Assembly (NCBI RefSeq): GCF_002850605.1
Contig: NZ_NXGB01000001.1
Coordinates: 124,001-188,000 of the forward strand
Reading direction: 5' to 3'
DNA: 64,000 nt
Source of the DNA: Pasteurella oralis
GTDB lineage: Bacteria > Pseudomonadota > Gammaproteobacteria > Enterobacterales > Pasteurellaceae
Positions 10,614 through 20,216 of this stretch are shown here, piece after piece. A program made the position numbers and the translations under genes. The notes beneath the pieces are model-generated. The model saw only the letters and a program-made list of their open reading frames with translations, made no database searches and was not told the DNA's origin. Position 1 is the stretch's first letter, and the number at the start of each line of letters is the position of its first letter.

Positions 10614-11459
10614 TTAACCTTTTGCTACTTGAATGGTCTTTTTGATGTGCTTTAAGTTCGCCACAATAGTAAAAGTCATCACAACTAACAATGTCCAAGC
10701 ATTCCATTTACTAACATGCACTATTGACCACGCACCGATTTGATTTGGATAGCGCCAGATACCTATAAAAGTGGCTAGATTTTCAGCAATCCAAATAAAG
10801 AAGCCAATTAACATAAATGCAAGCAGGAGTGGCATTTTGCGAGGTTTATCATAAGGGGTGAAATATACAGTTGTCCTTGCATATAATCCTAAGACAAAAG
10901 CGGCTAAATACCAGCGATAATCCCCAATATAATGGTGTGTGAAAAAGTTAAGATAAATGAGAAGTGCAGTTAAGGTAGATAAAAAGTAAGGGGGATGGCT
11001 TTCTATCTTGAGATCAAATAAGCGCCAAGCTTGAATGATATAGCTACCAACAGCAGCATACATAAAGCCTGTAAATAAGGGTACACCAAATACTTTGCTG
11101 TAAGCAAAATCAGGATAGGACCAAGATTGAATGCTACTTGAGGTTTTAAAAAGTTCTAGTATAAAACCGATAAAGTGAAACAAAGTAATGGATTTGATTT
11201 CATCTACTGTTTCAAATTTTGTATAAAACATAATGAGTTGCACGAGAATAGCGAAAATCAGCAATACATCATAACGTGGCAAACCAAGTAGCCCTGATTT
11301 TGGTGTGATGAACATGGCGATAAAAAATAATCCTGCAAATAGGCAAGCGCGTATTTCTTTTAAGCCAAAAAATAAAAATTCAATATTAAAACGTTTGATG
11401 CCTATAAGATGGGGTGCGGGGAGTTGTTGAGTTAACCAGCGATCAATTTTATTTAACAT
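10614..11459 (-). CDS. DUF817-like integral membrane protein
   Basis: The 281-aa product is an integral membrane protein with about eight hydrophobic segments. The opening block FFGLKEIRACLFAGLFF and the internal HFIGFILELFKTSSSIQSW and GVPLFTGFMYAAVGSYI match the DUF817 (YoaT-like) family as I remember it. Biochemical function is unknown. It is transcribed alone, convergent with typA and divergent from the ygiW-like gene. I see no signal peptide cleavage site. Confidence 0.7.
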   Translation of the reverse strand: MLNKIDRWLTQQLPAPHLIGIKRFNIEFLFFGLKEIRACLFAGLFFIAMFITPKSGLLGLPRYDVLLIFAILVQLIMFYTKFETVDEIKSITLFHFIGFILELFKTSSSIQSWSYPDFAYSKVFGVPLFTGFMYAAVGSYIIQAWRLFDLKIESHPPYFLSTLTALLIYLNFFTHHYIGDYRWYLAAFVLGLYARTTVYFTPYDKPRKMPLLLAFMLIGFFIWIAENLATFIGIWRYPNQIGAWSIVHVSKWNAWTLLVVMTFTIVANLKHIKKTIQVAKG

Positions 11460-11538
11460 TCTTATCTCAATTTGAAGTAGAGTTTATCGATATTATAAAA
11501 GAGAAAATTCATAAGTAGCGATTTTTTGAATAAAAAAC

Positions 11539-11570
11539 ACTCAATTGAGTAATTGTTAAGCTTTTCTTAA
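11539..11570. promoter_or_regulatory. two palindromes in the divergent promoter region of the ygiW-like gene
   Basis: A perfect 12-bp palindrome ACTCAATTGAGT (11539-11550) is followed 5 bp later by TTAAG-N5-CTTAA (11556-11570). Elements of the TTAAG/CTTAA type occur in response-regulator sites of the PmrA/QseB kind, and YgiW genes are QseBC-linked in some Pasteurellaceae. A regulatory role here is inference. Confidence 0.35.
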
Positions 11571-11657
11571 TATTTCTATTGTTTAATACAACCATCAAAA
11601 GGCAATAAGCCATTTGAATACTCACTCAACTTACTTTTATTTATATAGGAATGTATT

Positions 11658-12035
11658 ATGAAAAAATTAATCGCATTAGTTTCCGTATTAGCTGTATCAA
11701 GCGCTGCTGTTGCACAAGGTGGGTTTGCACCTAAGCATGATGGTAAACAAGGGAGAGGTGGCTTTTATGATGGTTCGACTGTCGTAAAAACAGCAAAAGA
11801 GGCTTTAAATTCAGCAGATAAAACACCTGTTACGATTGAAGGCCACATTATCAAACAAATTGATGATGATGAATTTGTGTTTCGCGATATCGCAGGTACT
11901 GAAGTCCAAATTGATGTAAGCAAGCGTGCTTGGCGAGGTCAAACGATCCAACCAACAGATAAAATTACTATTCAAGGATATGTTGATAAAGAGTGGAATA
12001 GAACTGAAATCGATGTGAAAAATATTTCTAAATAA
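11658..12035 (+). CDS. YgiW/YdeI-family periplasmic OB-fold (BOF) protein
   Basis: The 125-aa product begins with a Sec signal peptide (MKKLIALVSVLAVSSAAVAQG, cleavage probably after AVA or AQG). The mature part is the BOF domain typical of YgiW/YdeI stress proteins: KTAKEALNSADKTPVTIEGHI, a DDDEFVFRD turn and TEVQIDVSKRAWRGQ. Members are periplasmic and linked to stress tolerance and to qseBC in Aggregatibacter, but no qseBC follows here. Ligand is unknown. Confidence 0.85.
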   Translation: MKKLIALVSVLAVSSAAVAQGGFAPKHDGKQGRGGFYDGSTVVKTAKEALNSADKTPVTIEGHIIKQIDDDEFVFRDIAGTEVQIDVSKRAWRGQTIQPTDKITIQGYVDKEWNRTEIDVKNISK

Positions 12036-12081
12036 TTTGCTCGGTGCAGTCAGCTTTTGCTAAGTATGACTGCACTTTGAT

Positions 12082-12816
12082 TTACAACGATACTGTAACT
12101 TCTTCAATATTTAAGACTATCACTTCATTTAAGCTATTTTCTTGCATTTTCCAACGAACATTAAATTCATGTAATCGAATACCATAGATGCGATCTGACA
12201 ACTTATTTTGTTGGTAAGCAGGACGCGGATCTTGTGCAATAACTTCGGTAATAAAACGTTGAAAGTGCGGTCGATTTTTTTCAATTTTTTGTAGTGTACT
12301 TTGTGCTTGTTCACTGAAAGTGACGTGTAATTGGTGTATAGGTTTATCTTGGGCAAAACCAGATTTGGCGTTGGGCTGATTATCTGCATAAGCAAGATAG
12401 GGTTTGATATCAAAAATAGGTGTGCCATCAACTAAATCAATTGCACCTAAATGCAGTAGTACTTTACCGTGTTGACATTCGATATGGCGTAATTCAACTT
12501 TTGATAAGCCGAGTGGATTAGGACGATAGGTGGAACGTGAGGCAAAAACACCAATACGTTGATTACCTCCTAATCTAGGCGGACGAACGGTTGGACTCCA
12601 CTTACCTGTTGGCACTTTATTAAATTGAAAAATTAGCCATAGATGGCTAAATTGTGCTAATCCTCTCACACATTCAGGTTGATTATAAGGGGGGAGTAAT
12701 TCGATAATTCCAGTACCATCTTGTACTAAATCAGGTTGGCGTGGCACAGAAAATTTTTCTTTATAGGGGCTATGTACGATTGCAATAGGGGTCAAAGTAA
12801 GAGATAAGCCAGACAT
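12082..12816 (-). CDS. trmO: tRNA (N6-threonylcarbamoyladenosine-37) methyltransferase TrmO
   Basis: TrmO N6-methylates t6A37 in tRNA-Thr using S-adenosylmethionine. I chose ATG 12816 (244 aa) because AAGGA lies at good spacing before it and [17 protein letters not shown] is the family N-terminus. An in-frame ATG 60 bp upstream lacks this support. Family motifs visible are [45 protein letters not shown] and [19 protein letters not shown]. Length is close to E. coli YaeB/TrmO (235 aa). It diverges from menA. Confidence 0.93.
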   Translation of the reverse strand: MSGLSLTLTPIAIVHSPYKEKFSVPRQPDLVQDGTGIIELLPPYNQPECVRGLAQFSHLWLIFQFNKVPTGKWSPTVRPPRLGGNQRIGVFASRSTYRPNPLGLSKVELRHIECQHGKVLLHLGAIDLVDGTPIFDIKPYLAYADNQPNAKSGFAQDKPIHQLHVTFSEQAQSTLQKIEKNRPHFQRFITEVIAQDPRPAYQQNKLSDRIYGIRLHEFNVRWKMQENSLNEVIVLNIEEVTVSL

Positions 12817-12921
12817 ATTTTCCTTAATATTATGATTTCGTGTAGAATAAGGGCAAATTATGACTATTTTACGCAAAAGTGCGCTGTAGATCGTGCTTTT
12901 TTCTTTTTATAAGTGATTTTT

Positions 12922-13827
12922 ATGACAAAAAATGCCGTTAGGATGTGGATTGAAACAGCAAGACCGAAAACATTGCCGCTTGCCATTGCCTCAATTATTA
13001 CTGGTGCAGCATTAGCAGTGTGGTCTGGTAAATTCAATTGGACAATAACGTTACTTTGTTTACTTACCACAATTTTATTACAAATCTTATCAAATTTTGC
13101 TAATGACTATGGTGATCATCAAAAAGGCTCGGATACTGCGGAGCGTATTGGTCCTTTACGAGGAATTCAGCAGGGAATAATCAATGCTGAACAGCTAAAA
13201 ATAGGCTTAATTGTTGTTGCGATTGCAAGTTTATGTTGTGGCGCTTTGCTTATTGTTGTGGCATATCAAAATATGGCAGATTTGTTAGCGTTTAGTTTAT
13301 TGGGTGTATTAGCTGTTGTTGCAGCAATTACTTATACTGTGGGAACAAAACCCTATGGCTATATGGGGTTAGGCGATCTATCTGTATTACTCTTTTTTGG
13401 GATTTTAGGGGTGGGTGGCACTTATTATTTACAAGCTCAACAACTTAATTTTGCTATTTTATTACCTGCTATTGCTACAGGGTTACTGGCCAGTGCAGTG
13501 CTAAATATTAATAATTTGCGTGATATTGAGCAAGATCGTAAAGTTGGAAAAAATACGCTGGCAGTTCGTCTCGGTACAGAAAATGGACGGCGTTATCATT
13601 GCTTATTATTGATAGTTGCGATGTCATGTTATTGTATTTTCAATATCGTTTATGTGCAAAAGATGACTGCTTTTTTATTTGTTTTAGCTTTGCCTTGGTT
13701 AATAAAACATGGAGTTTTTGTTTATCGGCATAAAGATCCTCTTGCGTTACGTCCAATGTTGGCACAAATGTCGTTAATTGCATTACTTATCAACGGACTG
13801 TTTAGTTTAGGCTTGCTTCTCAGTTAG
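12922..13827 (+). CDS. menA: 1,4-dihydroxy-2-naphthoate polyprenyltransferase MenA
   Basis: MenA attaches the polyprenyl chain to DHNA to form demethylmenaquinone, an electron carrier for anaerobic respiration. The roughly 301-aa product is a UbiA-family membrane protein with about eight or nine helices and the two Asp-rich prenyl-diphosphate motifs NDYGDHQKGSD and DIEQDRKVGKN. I chose ATG 12922; an in-frame GTG at 12913 is possible, and neither has a strong ribosome site. rraA follows, the same pairing as in enterics. Confidence 0.94.
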   Translation: MTKNAVRMWIETARPKTLPLAIASIITGAALAVWSGKFNWTITLLCLLTTILLQILSNFANDYGDHQKGSDTAERIGPLRGIQQGIINAEQLKIGLIVVAIASLCCGALLIVVAYQNMADLLAFSLLGVLAVVAAITYTVGTKPYGYMGLGDLSVLLFFGILGVGGTYYLQAQQLNFAILLPAIATGLLASAVLNINNLRDIEQDRKVGKNTLAVRLGTENGRRYHCLLLIVAMSCYCIFNIVYVQKMTAFLFVLALPWLIKHGVFVYRHKDPLALRPMLAQMSLIALLINGLFSLGLLLS

Positions 13828-13877
13828 CAATAGGCATATACTAACAAAATTAATTTTCTGCAAAATAAGGTAATGTT

Positions 13878-14378
13878 ATGTACATTGATACTTCTGAGCT
13901 TTGTGATATTTATCTTGATCAAGTAGATGTAGTAGAGCCTATTTTTTCAAGTTTTGGCGGTGTAAGTTGTTTTTATGGTAAAGTGACAACGGTAAAATGC
14001 TTTGAAAATAATGGACTGATTACAGAAATTTTAGAAGAAAACGGTGAAGGACGCGTATTACTGATTGATGGTGGTGGCGCTGTACGCCGAGCGTTGATTG
14101 ATGCGGAGCTAGCTCAATTAGCAGCAGATAATGGTTGGGAAGGTATTATTGTTTATGGTGCAGTACGCCAAATTCAACAATTAGAAAATATTGATATTGG
14201 CATTCATGCCTTAGCACCAATTCCTGTTGGCGCGGATAGAGATAATAGTGGTGAAACTGATGTGCCTGTTAATTTTGGTGGTGTGACGTTTTTTCCCGAA
14301 GATTATGTCTATGCTGATTTAACTGGCATTATCCTTTCTCAAGAACCTTTAGAACTTGATGAATTTAGCGAAGAATAG
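13878..14378 (+). CDS. rraA: ribonuclease E activity regulator RraA
   Basis: RraA is a trimeric protein that binds RNase E and damps mRNA decay. The 166-aa product has the family pattern: [20 protein letters not shown] at the N-terminus, [20 protein letters not shown], the glycine-rich [19 protein letters not shown] and [17 protein letters not shown]. The last is shared with the class II aldolase-like fold the family derives from. It lies 50 bp after menA and is followed by a strong terminator, so the two are probably co-transcribed. Confidence 0.95.
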   Translation: MYIDTSELCDIYLDQVDVVEPIFSSFGGVSCFYGKVTTVKCFENNGLITEILEENGEGRVLLIDGGGAVRRALIDAELAQLAADNGWEGIIVYGAVRQIQQLENIDIGIHALAPIPVGADRDNSGETDVPVNFGGVTFFPEDYVYADLTGIILSQEPLELDEFSEE

Positions 14379-14406
14379 CGTATTTTAATTTTAAGTAAAA
14401 ATAAAG

Positions 14407-14449
14407 AGTGCGGTTAAAAAATTGTTAAAATTTTGACCGCACTTTTTTA
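14407..14449 (+). terminator. uptake-word terminator after rraA
   Basis: AGTGCGGT (14407-14414) and ACCGCACT (14436-14443) form an inverted uptake pair with an A/T-rich inner stem, followed by a T run. Confidence 0.9.
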
Positions 14450-14595
14450 TTATTCGCTCATTTTTATGCGTTTGTTCACAAATCCATAAGAAATTTGTTG
14501 CTTTTTGTTAACATAATGCTAACTTTCTGATGAATTCTGCTTATAAGCTGAGCAGTCTTGTCTCTTTTGGTTGTTTATTTTAGAAGGATAATATT

Positions 14596-15993
14596 ATGAA
14601 TGTCGCAGAGACCCCAGTAAAAAATGGCTTGAATCGTAATGCCATTATTTTTCTATTAGATATTGTCATATTTTTTGTTTTACTCAATGCGCTACCTTTT
14701 GATGCAAAAGCTAATAAAGGTTTAGCATTACTTGTTTTTATTGCTGTACTCTGGTTGACAGAGGCATTACATGTCACAGTAACAGCACTACTTGTTCCTT
14801 TACTTGCTATTAGCCTAGGCTTAGTCACAACTAAAGCTGCTCTTGCTGAATTTGCGAATCCAACAATTTTCCTTTTCTTTGGTGGTTTTGCCTTAGCAAC
14901 CGCATTACATATTCAACACCTTGATCGTATGATTGCCAATAAAATTATGGCATTAGCAAATGGTCGCTTGTTCCTAGCAAGCATTTACCTTTTCTCTATT
15001 ACCGCGTTTTTATCAATGTGGATGAGTAATACGGCAACCGCCGCGATGATGTTACCACTCGCAATGGGTGTATTAAGCCAAATGGATAGAGAAGCGAATC
15101 ATAATACTTATGTTTTTATTTTGTTAGGTATTGCTTATAGTGCCAATATCGGTGGGATGGGTACTTTAGTAGGTAGCCCGCCTAATGCAATTGTCGCTTC
15201 TCAATTAAATCTAACCTTTTCTGATTGGTTAGCTTATGGTTTACCAATTATGTTGATTTTAATGCCAATCATGATTGGTACACTTTATATTGTGTTTAAA
15301 CCTAAATTAAATGTCCATTTTGAAAAAACATTTGATGCAATTGAAATGAATGGTAAACGCATTACAACATTAGTGATTTTCGTTGTTATTGCGTTGTGTT
15401 GGGTATTCAGTAGCAAGATTAATCCTGCGGTATCTAGCTTGCTTGGTTTAGAAAAGAATATTGCCAGTTTTGATAGTGTAATTGCATTATTAGCGGCTGT
15501 GGCAATTTGTACGACAGGCGTCGCAACTTGGAAACAAATTCAAGAAAATACGGATTGGGGAGTCTTGATGCTATTTGGTGGTGGTTTGACATTAAGTGCA
15601 GTATTAAGAGATTCTGGCGCAAGTAAAGTACTTGCAGATGGTATTGTATTCTTGATTGATGGTGGGCACTTCTATTTAATTGGTTTAGTGGTCGCAGCCT
15701 TTATTATTTTCTTAACTGAATTTACTTCCAATACAGCAAGTGCTGCGTTACTGGTACCGATTTTCATCTCAATTGCACAATCATTGAATATGCCAGAACT
15801 TGGTTTAGCCTTAATCATTGGATTAGGAGCATCTTGTGCCTTTATGTTACCAGTGGCTACACCGCCAAATGCAATTGTGTTTGGTACAGGTGATATTAAA
15901 CAAAGCGAAATGATAAGAGCAGGTGTTGTACTGAATATTATTTGTGTCTTTGTGATTGCAACCATTGGCTATTATTTCTGGTTGGCAAGATAA
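14596..15993 (+). CDS. DASS (SLC13)-family anion/dicarboxylate symporter
   Basis: The 465-aa product is a polytopic inner-membrane transporter of the divalent anion:sodium symporter family, probably for C4-dicarboxylates or tricarboxylates. Both signature SNT hairpins are visible: WMSNTATAAMMLPLAMG in the first half (about residue 137) and FTSNTASAALLVPIF in the second (about 375), each followed by a Pro-rich GSPPNAI or TPPNAI block. This inverted repeat architecture matches VcINDY. The substrate cannot be fixed. It is transcribed alone with a terminator behind it. Confidence 0.9.
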   Translation: MNVAETPVKNGLNRNAIIFLLDIVIFFVLLNALPFDAKANKGLALLVFIAVLWLTEALHVTVTALLVPLLAISLGLVTTKAALAEFANPTIFLFFGGFALATALHIQHLDRMIANKIMALANGRLFLASIYLFSITAFLSMWMSNTATAAMMLPLAMGVLSQMDREANHNTYVFILLGIAYSANIGGMGTLVGSPPNAIVASQLNLTFSDWLAYGLPIMLILMPIMIGTLYIVFKPKLNVHFEKTFDAIEMNGKRITTLVIFVVIALCWVFSSKINPAVSSLLGLEKNIASFDSVIALLAAVAICTTGVATWKQIQENTDWGVLMLFGGGLTLSAVLRDSGASKVLADGIVFLIDGGHFYLIGLVVAAFIIFLTEFTSNTASAALLVPIFISIAQSLNMPELGLALIIGLGASCAFMLPVATPPNAIVFGTGDIKQSEMIRAGVVLNIICVFVIATIGYYFWLAR

Positions 15994-16039
15994 GTCATTG
16001 AATAAACAAGATTTGTTACGAGTTAGATGTGTTTAGAAC

Positions 16040-16078
16040 AAAGTGCGGTTGGAATTTTTAAAATTTTGACCGCACTTT
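16040..16078. terminator. bidirectional uptake-word terminator
   Basis: AAAGTGCGGT (16040-16049) pairs with ACCGCACTTT (16069-16078). It sits between the convergent DASS transporter gene and mnmE and can serve both. Confidence 0.85.
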
Positions 16079-16086
16079 GTTGCTGA

Positions 16087-17445
16087 TCATTTACCAATAC
16101 AGAATGAACTGAATATATTGCCTAATAAATCATCCGAAGTAAATTGACCTGTAATTTCACTTAAATGATTTTGTACCATTCGTAATTCTTCTGCTAATAG
16201 CTCGCCTGCGTAGAATTGAGTCAGTTGAATATAGCCTTGTTGTAAATGTTCTGCTGCTTTTTCGAGGGCTTCTAAATGGCGACGACGAGCAAGGAAACCA
16301 CCTTCCATACTTGTTTGATAGCCCATAGATTGCTTCAAGTGTTCACGCAGTAAATCGATGCCTTGCTGTGTTTTAGCTGAGAGTGTTACCACAGTGTAAC
16401 CATCTTGTTTTTTTAATGCTTCTGTTTCACCGCTTAAATCTGCTTTATTACGTACAATTGTCACTGGAATCGTTGTTGGGAGCTTAGTTAAAAATTCTGC
16501 CCGTACATTCTCTAAATCTTGGTTATTAGGCTCTGTACTGTCCAACATGAGTAAAATCCGATCTGCTTGTTCAATTTCACTCCATGCACGCACAATACCA
16601 ATACGTTCAACTTCATCAGTTGCTTCACGTAAGCCCGCTGTATCGATAATATGCAATGGCATGCCATCAATATGAATATGCTCATGTAACACATCACGTG
16701 TTGTCCCAGCAATATCAGTAACAATAGCAGCTTCACGTCCTGCTAACGCATTTAATAAACTTGATTTACCTGCATTAGGTCGACCAGCAATAACAACTTT
16801 CATTCCTTCACGTAGAATTGAGCCTTGCTTGGCTTCAGAACATACTTTATCTAGTTGAGCAATAATTTCATTTAGATGCGCTTCAATTTTGCCATCCGCT
16901 AAAAAATCGATTTCTTCATCTGGGAAATCAATTGCAGCTTCTACATATGTTCGTAAATAAATCACACTATCTACTAGTTGATTTATTTTTTTGGAAAATT
17001 CACCTTGTAAAGATTTCAAAGCTGAACGTGCAGCTTGTTCAGAACTTGCATCAATTAAGTCTGCAATAGCCTCTGCTTGGGCTAAATCAAGCTTATCATT
17101 TAGGAATGCTTGTTCAGAGAATTCACCAGGACGTGCTAAACGTAATCCATCGATTTGTAAAATGCGTTTAAGTAGGAGATCAAGGACTATTTGACCGCCA
17201 TGGCCTTGTAATTCTAGTACGTCTTCACCAGTAAATGAATGAGGTGATTTGAAATAAAGTGCAATGCCTTGATCTAATATTGTGCCATCAAGATCTTTAA
17301 AAGGTAAATAATCTGCTATACGTGGTTTGGGACATTTACCTAATACTGCATTTGCCACTTCGATAGCTTTAGGACCAGATACGCGTAGAATCCCAATGCC
17401 ACCACGACCAGGTGCAGTTGCTTGTGCAACGATAGTTTCTTTCAT
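16087..17445 (-). CDS. mnmE: tRNA uridine-5-carboxymethylaminomethyl modification GTPase MnmE
   Basis: MnmE acts with MnmG to install the cmnm5 group on U34 of several tRNAs. The 452-aa product has an N-terminal formyl-THF-binding domain ([12 protein letters not shown]), a helical domain and an inserted G domain with G1 [14 protein letters not shown]3 DTAGLRE and G4 NKAD. It ends in the diagnostic CIGK, whose Cys is essential. It is downstream of yidC, as in the conserved rpmH-rnpA-yidD-yidC-mnmE cluster, but a hairpin at 17486-17510 separates the two. Confidence 0.97.
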   Translation of the reverse strand: MKETIVAQATAPGRGGIGILRVSGPKAIEVANAVLGKCPKPRIADYLPFKDLDGTILDQGIALYFKSPHSFTGEDVLELQGHGGQIVLDLLLKRILQIDGLRLARPGEFSEQAFLNDKLDLAQAEAIADLIDASSEQAARSALKSLQGEFSKKINQLVDSVIYLRTYVEAAIDFPDEEIDFLADGKIEAHLNEIIAQLDKVCSEAKQGSILREGMKVVIAGRPNAGKSSLLNALAGREAAIVTDIAGTTRDVLHEHIHIDGMPLHIIDTAGLREATDEVERIGIVRAWSEIEQADRILLMLDSTEPNNQDLENVRAEFLTKLPTTIPVTIVRNKADLSGETEALKKQDGYTVVTLSAKTQQGIDLLREHLKQSMGYQTSMEGGFLARRRHLEALEKAAEHLQQGYIQLTQFYAGELLAEELRMVQNHLSEITGQFTSDDLLGNIFSSFCIGK

Positions 17446-17485
17446 AAAAATTCTCTTAAAAATAACCGCACTTTAGTATTAAAAC

Positions 17486-17510
17486 AAAAGGCACCAAATT
17501 GATGCCTTTT
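17486..17510 (-). terminator. terminator between yidC and mnmE
   Basis: AAAAGGCA (17486-17493) pairs with TGCCTTTT (17503-17510). Read on the minus strand it follows yidC and is trailed by a T-rich stretch, so it likely ends or attenuates the rpmH-yidC transcript. Confidence 0.75.
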
Positions 17511-17528
17511 AGATTCATTTAGCTCAGT

Positions 17529-19154
17529 TTATTTATGGCGAGAATGTAAACCTTTTTTCTCTAAGCCTCGATAAATGAGCTGTTGCTGAGCAATAGTAAT
17601 CAAGTTGGATACTAACCAGTATAGCACTAAGCCAGATGGGAAGAATAGGAAGAATCCTGTAAATAATATTGGCATAAAGTTCATTACTTTTTGCTGTGTT
17701 GGATCAGCTACTGGCGTTGGTGACATTTTTTGCAATAAGAACATTGATGCTCCCATTAAAATTGGTAAGATATAGTATGGATCTTGTGCAGATAGATCTT
17801 GAATCCAACCGAAGAATGGAGCATGACGTAATTCTACTGCTTCTAAGAATGTCCAATATAATGCAATGAAAATTGGCATTTGAAGTAGAATTGGTAAACA
17901 ACCACCTAATGGGTTTACTTTCTCATCTTTGTACAATTTCATCATCTCTTGACTCATACGTTGACGATCTTCACCAAAACGCTCGCGCATTTCTTGTAAT
18001 TTTGGCTGAAGCATACGCATTTTAGCCATAGAAGTATATTGTGCTTTGGTTAATGGATATAGTAATGCTTTGACCACTAAAGTAACACCAATGATAGCAA
18101 GACCCCAGTTTTGTACAATGCTCTGGATGAATGTAAGTAACCAGAATAATGGTTTAGCAATGAACCATGCCCAACCATAGTCAACACTTAAATCTAAATG
18201 ATTTGCAACTGTTGCCATTTCATTTTGTAGTTTTGGACCTGTCCAAAGCGTACTTTTAATCGTTTCTGTTGCGCCCGTTGGGATAACTGTCGCTGGACCA
18301 CGATAACCAATAGACACAAGATTATTGGCTTTATCTGTTAAGCTGTAAAGTTGATTGTCATCATCTTGATTTGGGATCCAAGCGGATACAAAGTAATGTT
18401 GTAATACTGCAACCCAACCCGCTTTTGTTGAAATCGCCAGGTTGGCTTTTTGCATATCATCAAAACTATACTTTTTATAATTAGTTTCAGAAGAAGAATA
18501 TGCACCACCAGTATAGGTTGGCATTGCAACATTACCTGTATCTTCAACTAAAGTATGGCGTAATTGACCATAAGGCTCAACTTCAATATTGTTACCACTT
18601 TGGTTATTAATTTCAAAGTTAACAGCAACATCATAAGCACTGCGTTTTAGAATGAAAATCTTACGATAAGTGATGCCTTCTTTTTCAAATACAAATGGAA
18701 CAACAAGCTCGTTTTGACCTTCTGCAAGTTTAAATACATCGCTCTCAACTTGATAGTTAGCACGCCCAGCTTTAGTATCAATACCATCTTTACCCACTAA
18801 ACCACTTTGCGCGATATATACATGATTAGGTTTATTTGTTAATAAAGTAAATGGTGTATTTGAGTTTAGCTCTGCATCATATTTTAATAATTCAGAACTA
18901 ATAACATCACCACCTAATGTATCAACTTGTAAACGGAAAACATCATTTTCTAACGTAATAATACGTCCCTGCATTTGTGTAACAGTAGAAATATCTGATG
19001 TTGATGAGGCTGAACTTGCAGGCACATCGGAAGAAACTTTTACTTGTTCAGTTGCAATAGGCTTTGGTGCGTGATAATCAAGCTGCCATTGCTGATAAAC
19101 AAGAAAAGAAATGAAGAGTAGTGCGATGACTAACAGGCTACGTCTTGAGTCCAT
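17529..19154 (-). CDS. yidC: membrane protein insertase YidC
   Basis: YidC inserts and folds inner-membrane proteins, alone or with SecYEG. The 541-aa product has an N-terminal membrane anchor ([18 protein letters not shown]), a large periplasmic P1 domain (about residues 25-320), and the conserved C-terminal five-helix core beginning near [16 protein letters not shown]. The cytoplasmic loop includes [17 protein letters not shown] and the helix pair [18 protein letters not shown]. Its ATG overlaps the yidD stop by one base, indicating coupled translation. Confidence 0.97.
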   Translation of the reverse strand: MDSRRSLLVIALLFISFLVYQQWQLDYHAPKPIATEQVKVSSDVPASSASSTSDISTVTQMQGRIITLENDVFRLQVDTLGGDVISSELLKYDAELNSNTPFTLLTNKPNHVYIAQSGLVGKDGIDTKAGRANYQVESDVFKLAEGQNELVVPFVFEKEGITYRKIFILKRSAYDVAVNFEINNQSGNNIEVEPYGQLRHTLVEDTGNVAMPTYTGGAYSSSETNYKKYSFDDMQKANLAISTKAGWVAVLQHYFVSAWIPNQDDDNQLYSLTDKANNLVSIGYRGPATVIPTGATETIKSTLWTGPKLQNEMATVANHLDLSVDYGWAWFIAKPLFWLLTFIQSIVQNWGLAIIGVTLVVKALLYPLTKAQYTSMAKMRMLQPKLQEMRERFGEDRQRMSQEMMKLYKDEKVNPLGGCLPILLQMPIFIALYWTFLEAVELRHAPFFGWIQDLSAQDPYYILPILMGASMFLLQKMSPTPVADPTQQKVMNFMPILFTGFFLFFPSGLVLYWLVSNLITIAQQQLIYRGLEKKGLHSRHK

Positions 19155-19414
19155 TATTTTTTCTCTTTTTTGTTATTGATCTTTGGTGGAACTGGATCGT
19201 ATCCACCCTCGGTTAAAGGATGACATTTTAATATACGTTTTAGTGTAAGCCAACTCCCTTTTATTGCACCATGTGTTTTTAATGATTCAATACCATAACA
19301 AGAGCAAGTCGGGGTAAAACGACAGCGAGGACCAATAAGTGGACTAATGACAACTTGGTAAATACGAATTAATCCAATCAAGATTTTTGAGCCAAACGAA
19401 TATGTCGTTGCCAT
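19154..19414 (-). CDS. yidD: membrane protein insertion efficiency factor YidD
   Basis: YidD is a small inner-leaflet protein that assists YidC. The 86-aa product has an amphipathic N-terminus ([15 protein letters not shown]) and the family signature [21 protein letters not shown] with its conserved cysteines, then [13 protein letters not shown]. It overlaps the 3' end of rnpA by 37 bp and yidC by one base, the standard compact order. Confidence 0.96.
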   Translation of the reverse strand: MATTYSFGSKILIGLIRIYQVVISPLIGPRCRFTPTCSCYGIESLKTHGAIKGSWLTLKRILKCHPLTEGGYDPVPPKINNKKEKK

Positions 19415-19737
19415 AATTTATCCAGTGTTTGATTCAAAGTACGGTTATCTAACCTGCCTATACCTTGTTTTGCTACAATCACAAAATCGTAATGAGGAAG
19501 TTTGTGTTGTAATAAACGAAAACTTTCACGGCATAAACGTTTAACACGGTTACGCTCATGCGCTCTTTTTAAATGTTTTTTCGCAACAGTAAGACCTAAA
19601 CGTGGGTGTGAAAGGTTATTTGGACGGGCAAGAATAGTGATTTCAGGCGTACTAGCACGGAACGGCTGTTCAAAGACGTATTTAAAATGAATGGGAGTTA
19701 ACAAACGTAACTCCCTCGAAAAATTCAGCTTAATCAC
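19378..19737 (-). CDS. rnpA: ribonuclease P protein component
   Basis: RnpA is the protein subunit of RNase P, which trims tRNA 5' leaders. I chose GTG 19737 (119 aa, the H. influenzae length) because [14 protein letters not shown] is the family N-terminus and E. coli rnpA also starts with GTG. An upstream ATG at 19785 would overlap rpmH by 32 bp. The RNR motif is visible in [22 protein letters not shown]. The GTG lies in the 3' arm of a short hairpin (19735-19749) just after the rpmH stop, and no Shine-Dalgarno is evident, so translation is probably coupled to rpmH. Confidence 0.95.
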   Translation of the reverse strand: MIKLNFSRELRLLTPIHFKYVFEQPFRASTPEITILARPNNLSHPRLGLTVAKKHLKRAHERNRVKRLCRESFRLLQHKLPHYDFVIVAKQGIGRLDNRTLNQTLDKLWQRHIRLAQKS

Positions 19738-19753
19738 ACTAATAGTGTGTGGA

Positions 19754-19888
19754 TTATGCCGATAACGATTTGCGACCTTTAGCACGACGACGAGCTAAAA
19801 CTTGACGGCCGTTTTTTGTCGCCATACGCGCACGGAAACCGTGTGTACGGCTACGTTTTAATACTGATGGTTGAAATGTACGTTTCAT
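19754..19888 (-). CDS. rpmH: 50S ribosomal protein bL34
   Basis: This 44-aa gene encodes L34, a very basic large-subunit protein: [18 protein letters not shown] at the start and [12 protein letters not shown] at the end, a full-length match to the family. It is the first gene of the rpmH-rnpA-yidD-yidC cluster, diverging from dnaA as in many bacteria. The stop is 16 bp before the rnpA GTG. Confidence 0.97.
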
Positions 19889-19961
19889 AACTATAATTTA
19901 CCTAAATCAAAAAATTGTTCAGTAATCTTGAAAACAAGGATTAATAAAATTAAGGAACGGA

Positions 19962-19990
19962 ATTGTAATCATAAATTCAACGTTCGTCAA
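19962..19990 (-). promoter_or_regulatory. promoter of rpmH
   Basis: On the minus strand TTGACG (19990-19985), a 17-bp spacer and TACAAT (19967-19962) form a good sigma-70 promoter about 75 bp before the rpmH start. Confidence 0.75.
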
Positions 19991-20043
19991 ATTAGAATAG
20001 GCAAAATGAGTAAATAAATCTCAGTTTTCCTAGTAAAAAGCAA

Positions 20044-20052
20044 AAGTGCGGT
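20044..20052 (+). repeat. DNA uptake signal sequence, H. influenzae dialect
   Basis: AAGTGCGGT core with a downstream A/T-rich segment. This is one example; the same 9-mer or its complement also occurs at 19-27, near 8651, 12267, 22858, 27767, 36215, 49190 and 52225 and in many terminators. It is bound during competence for natural transformation and is the family marker for this window. Confidence 0.9.
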
Positions 20053-20216
20053 CAAAATTATACGGTTTTTAGTGAAAATCTCAAGCAACCTTTTTCGTTT
20101 TTTTTAAGCCTTAAATGCAGATCTTTACCCGAGTTTATTGTAGAATTGACTTTCTTAAAACCGCGCTTTTGGCGGAATTTCTTTCAATAAATTTTTAACT
20201 ATAACGATAATAGAAT

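Larger units (their letters stand above)
19889..20216. other. rpmH-dnaA divergent intergenic region without visible oriC
   Basis: This 328-bp gap carries the rpmH promoter and an uptake word at 20044-20052. I looked for DnaA boxes (TTATCCACA and close variants) and a 13-mer AT-rich array and found none, so it does not look like the replication origin. The dnaA promoter must be at the right end, but I cannot place it confidently. Confidence 0.6.

Noticed and set aside
19889-20216. Replication origin upstream of dnaA
   Set aside because: No DnaA boxes or AT-rich 13-mers were found.
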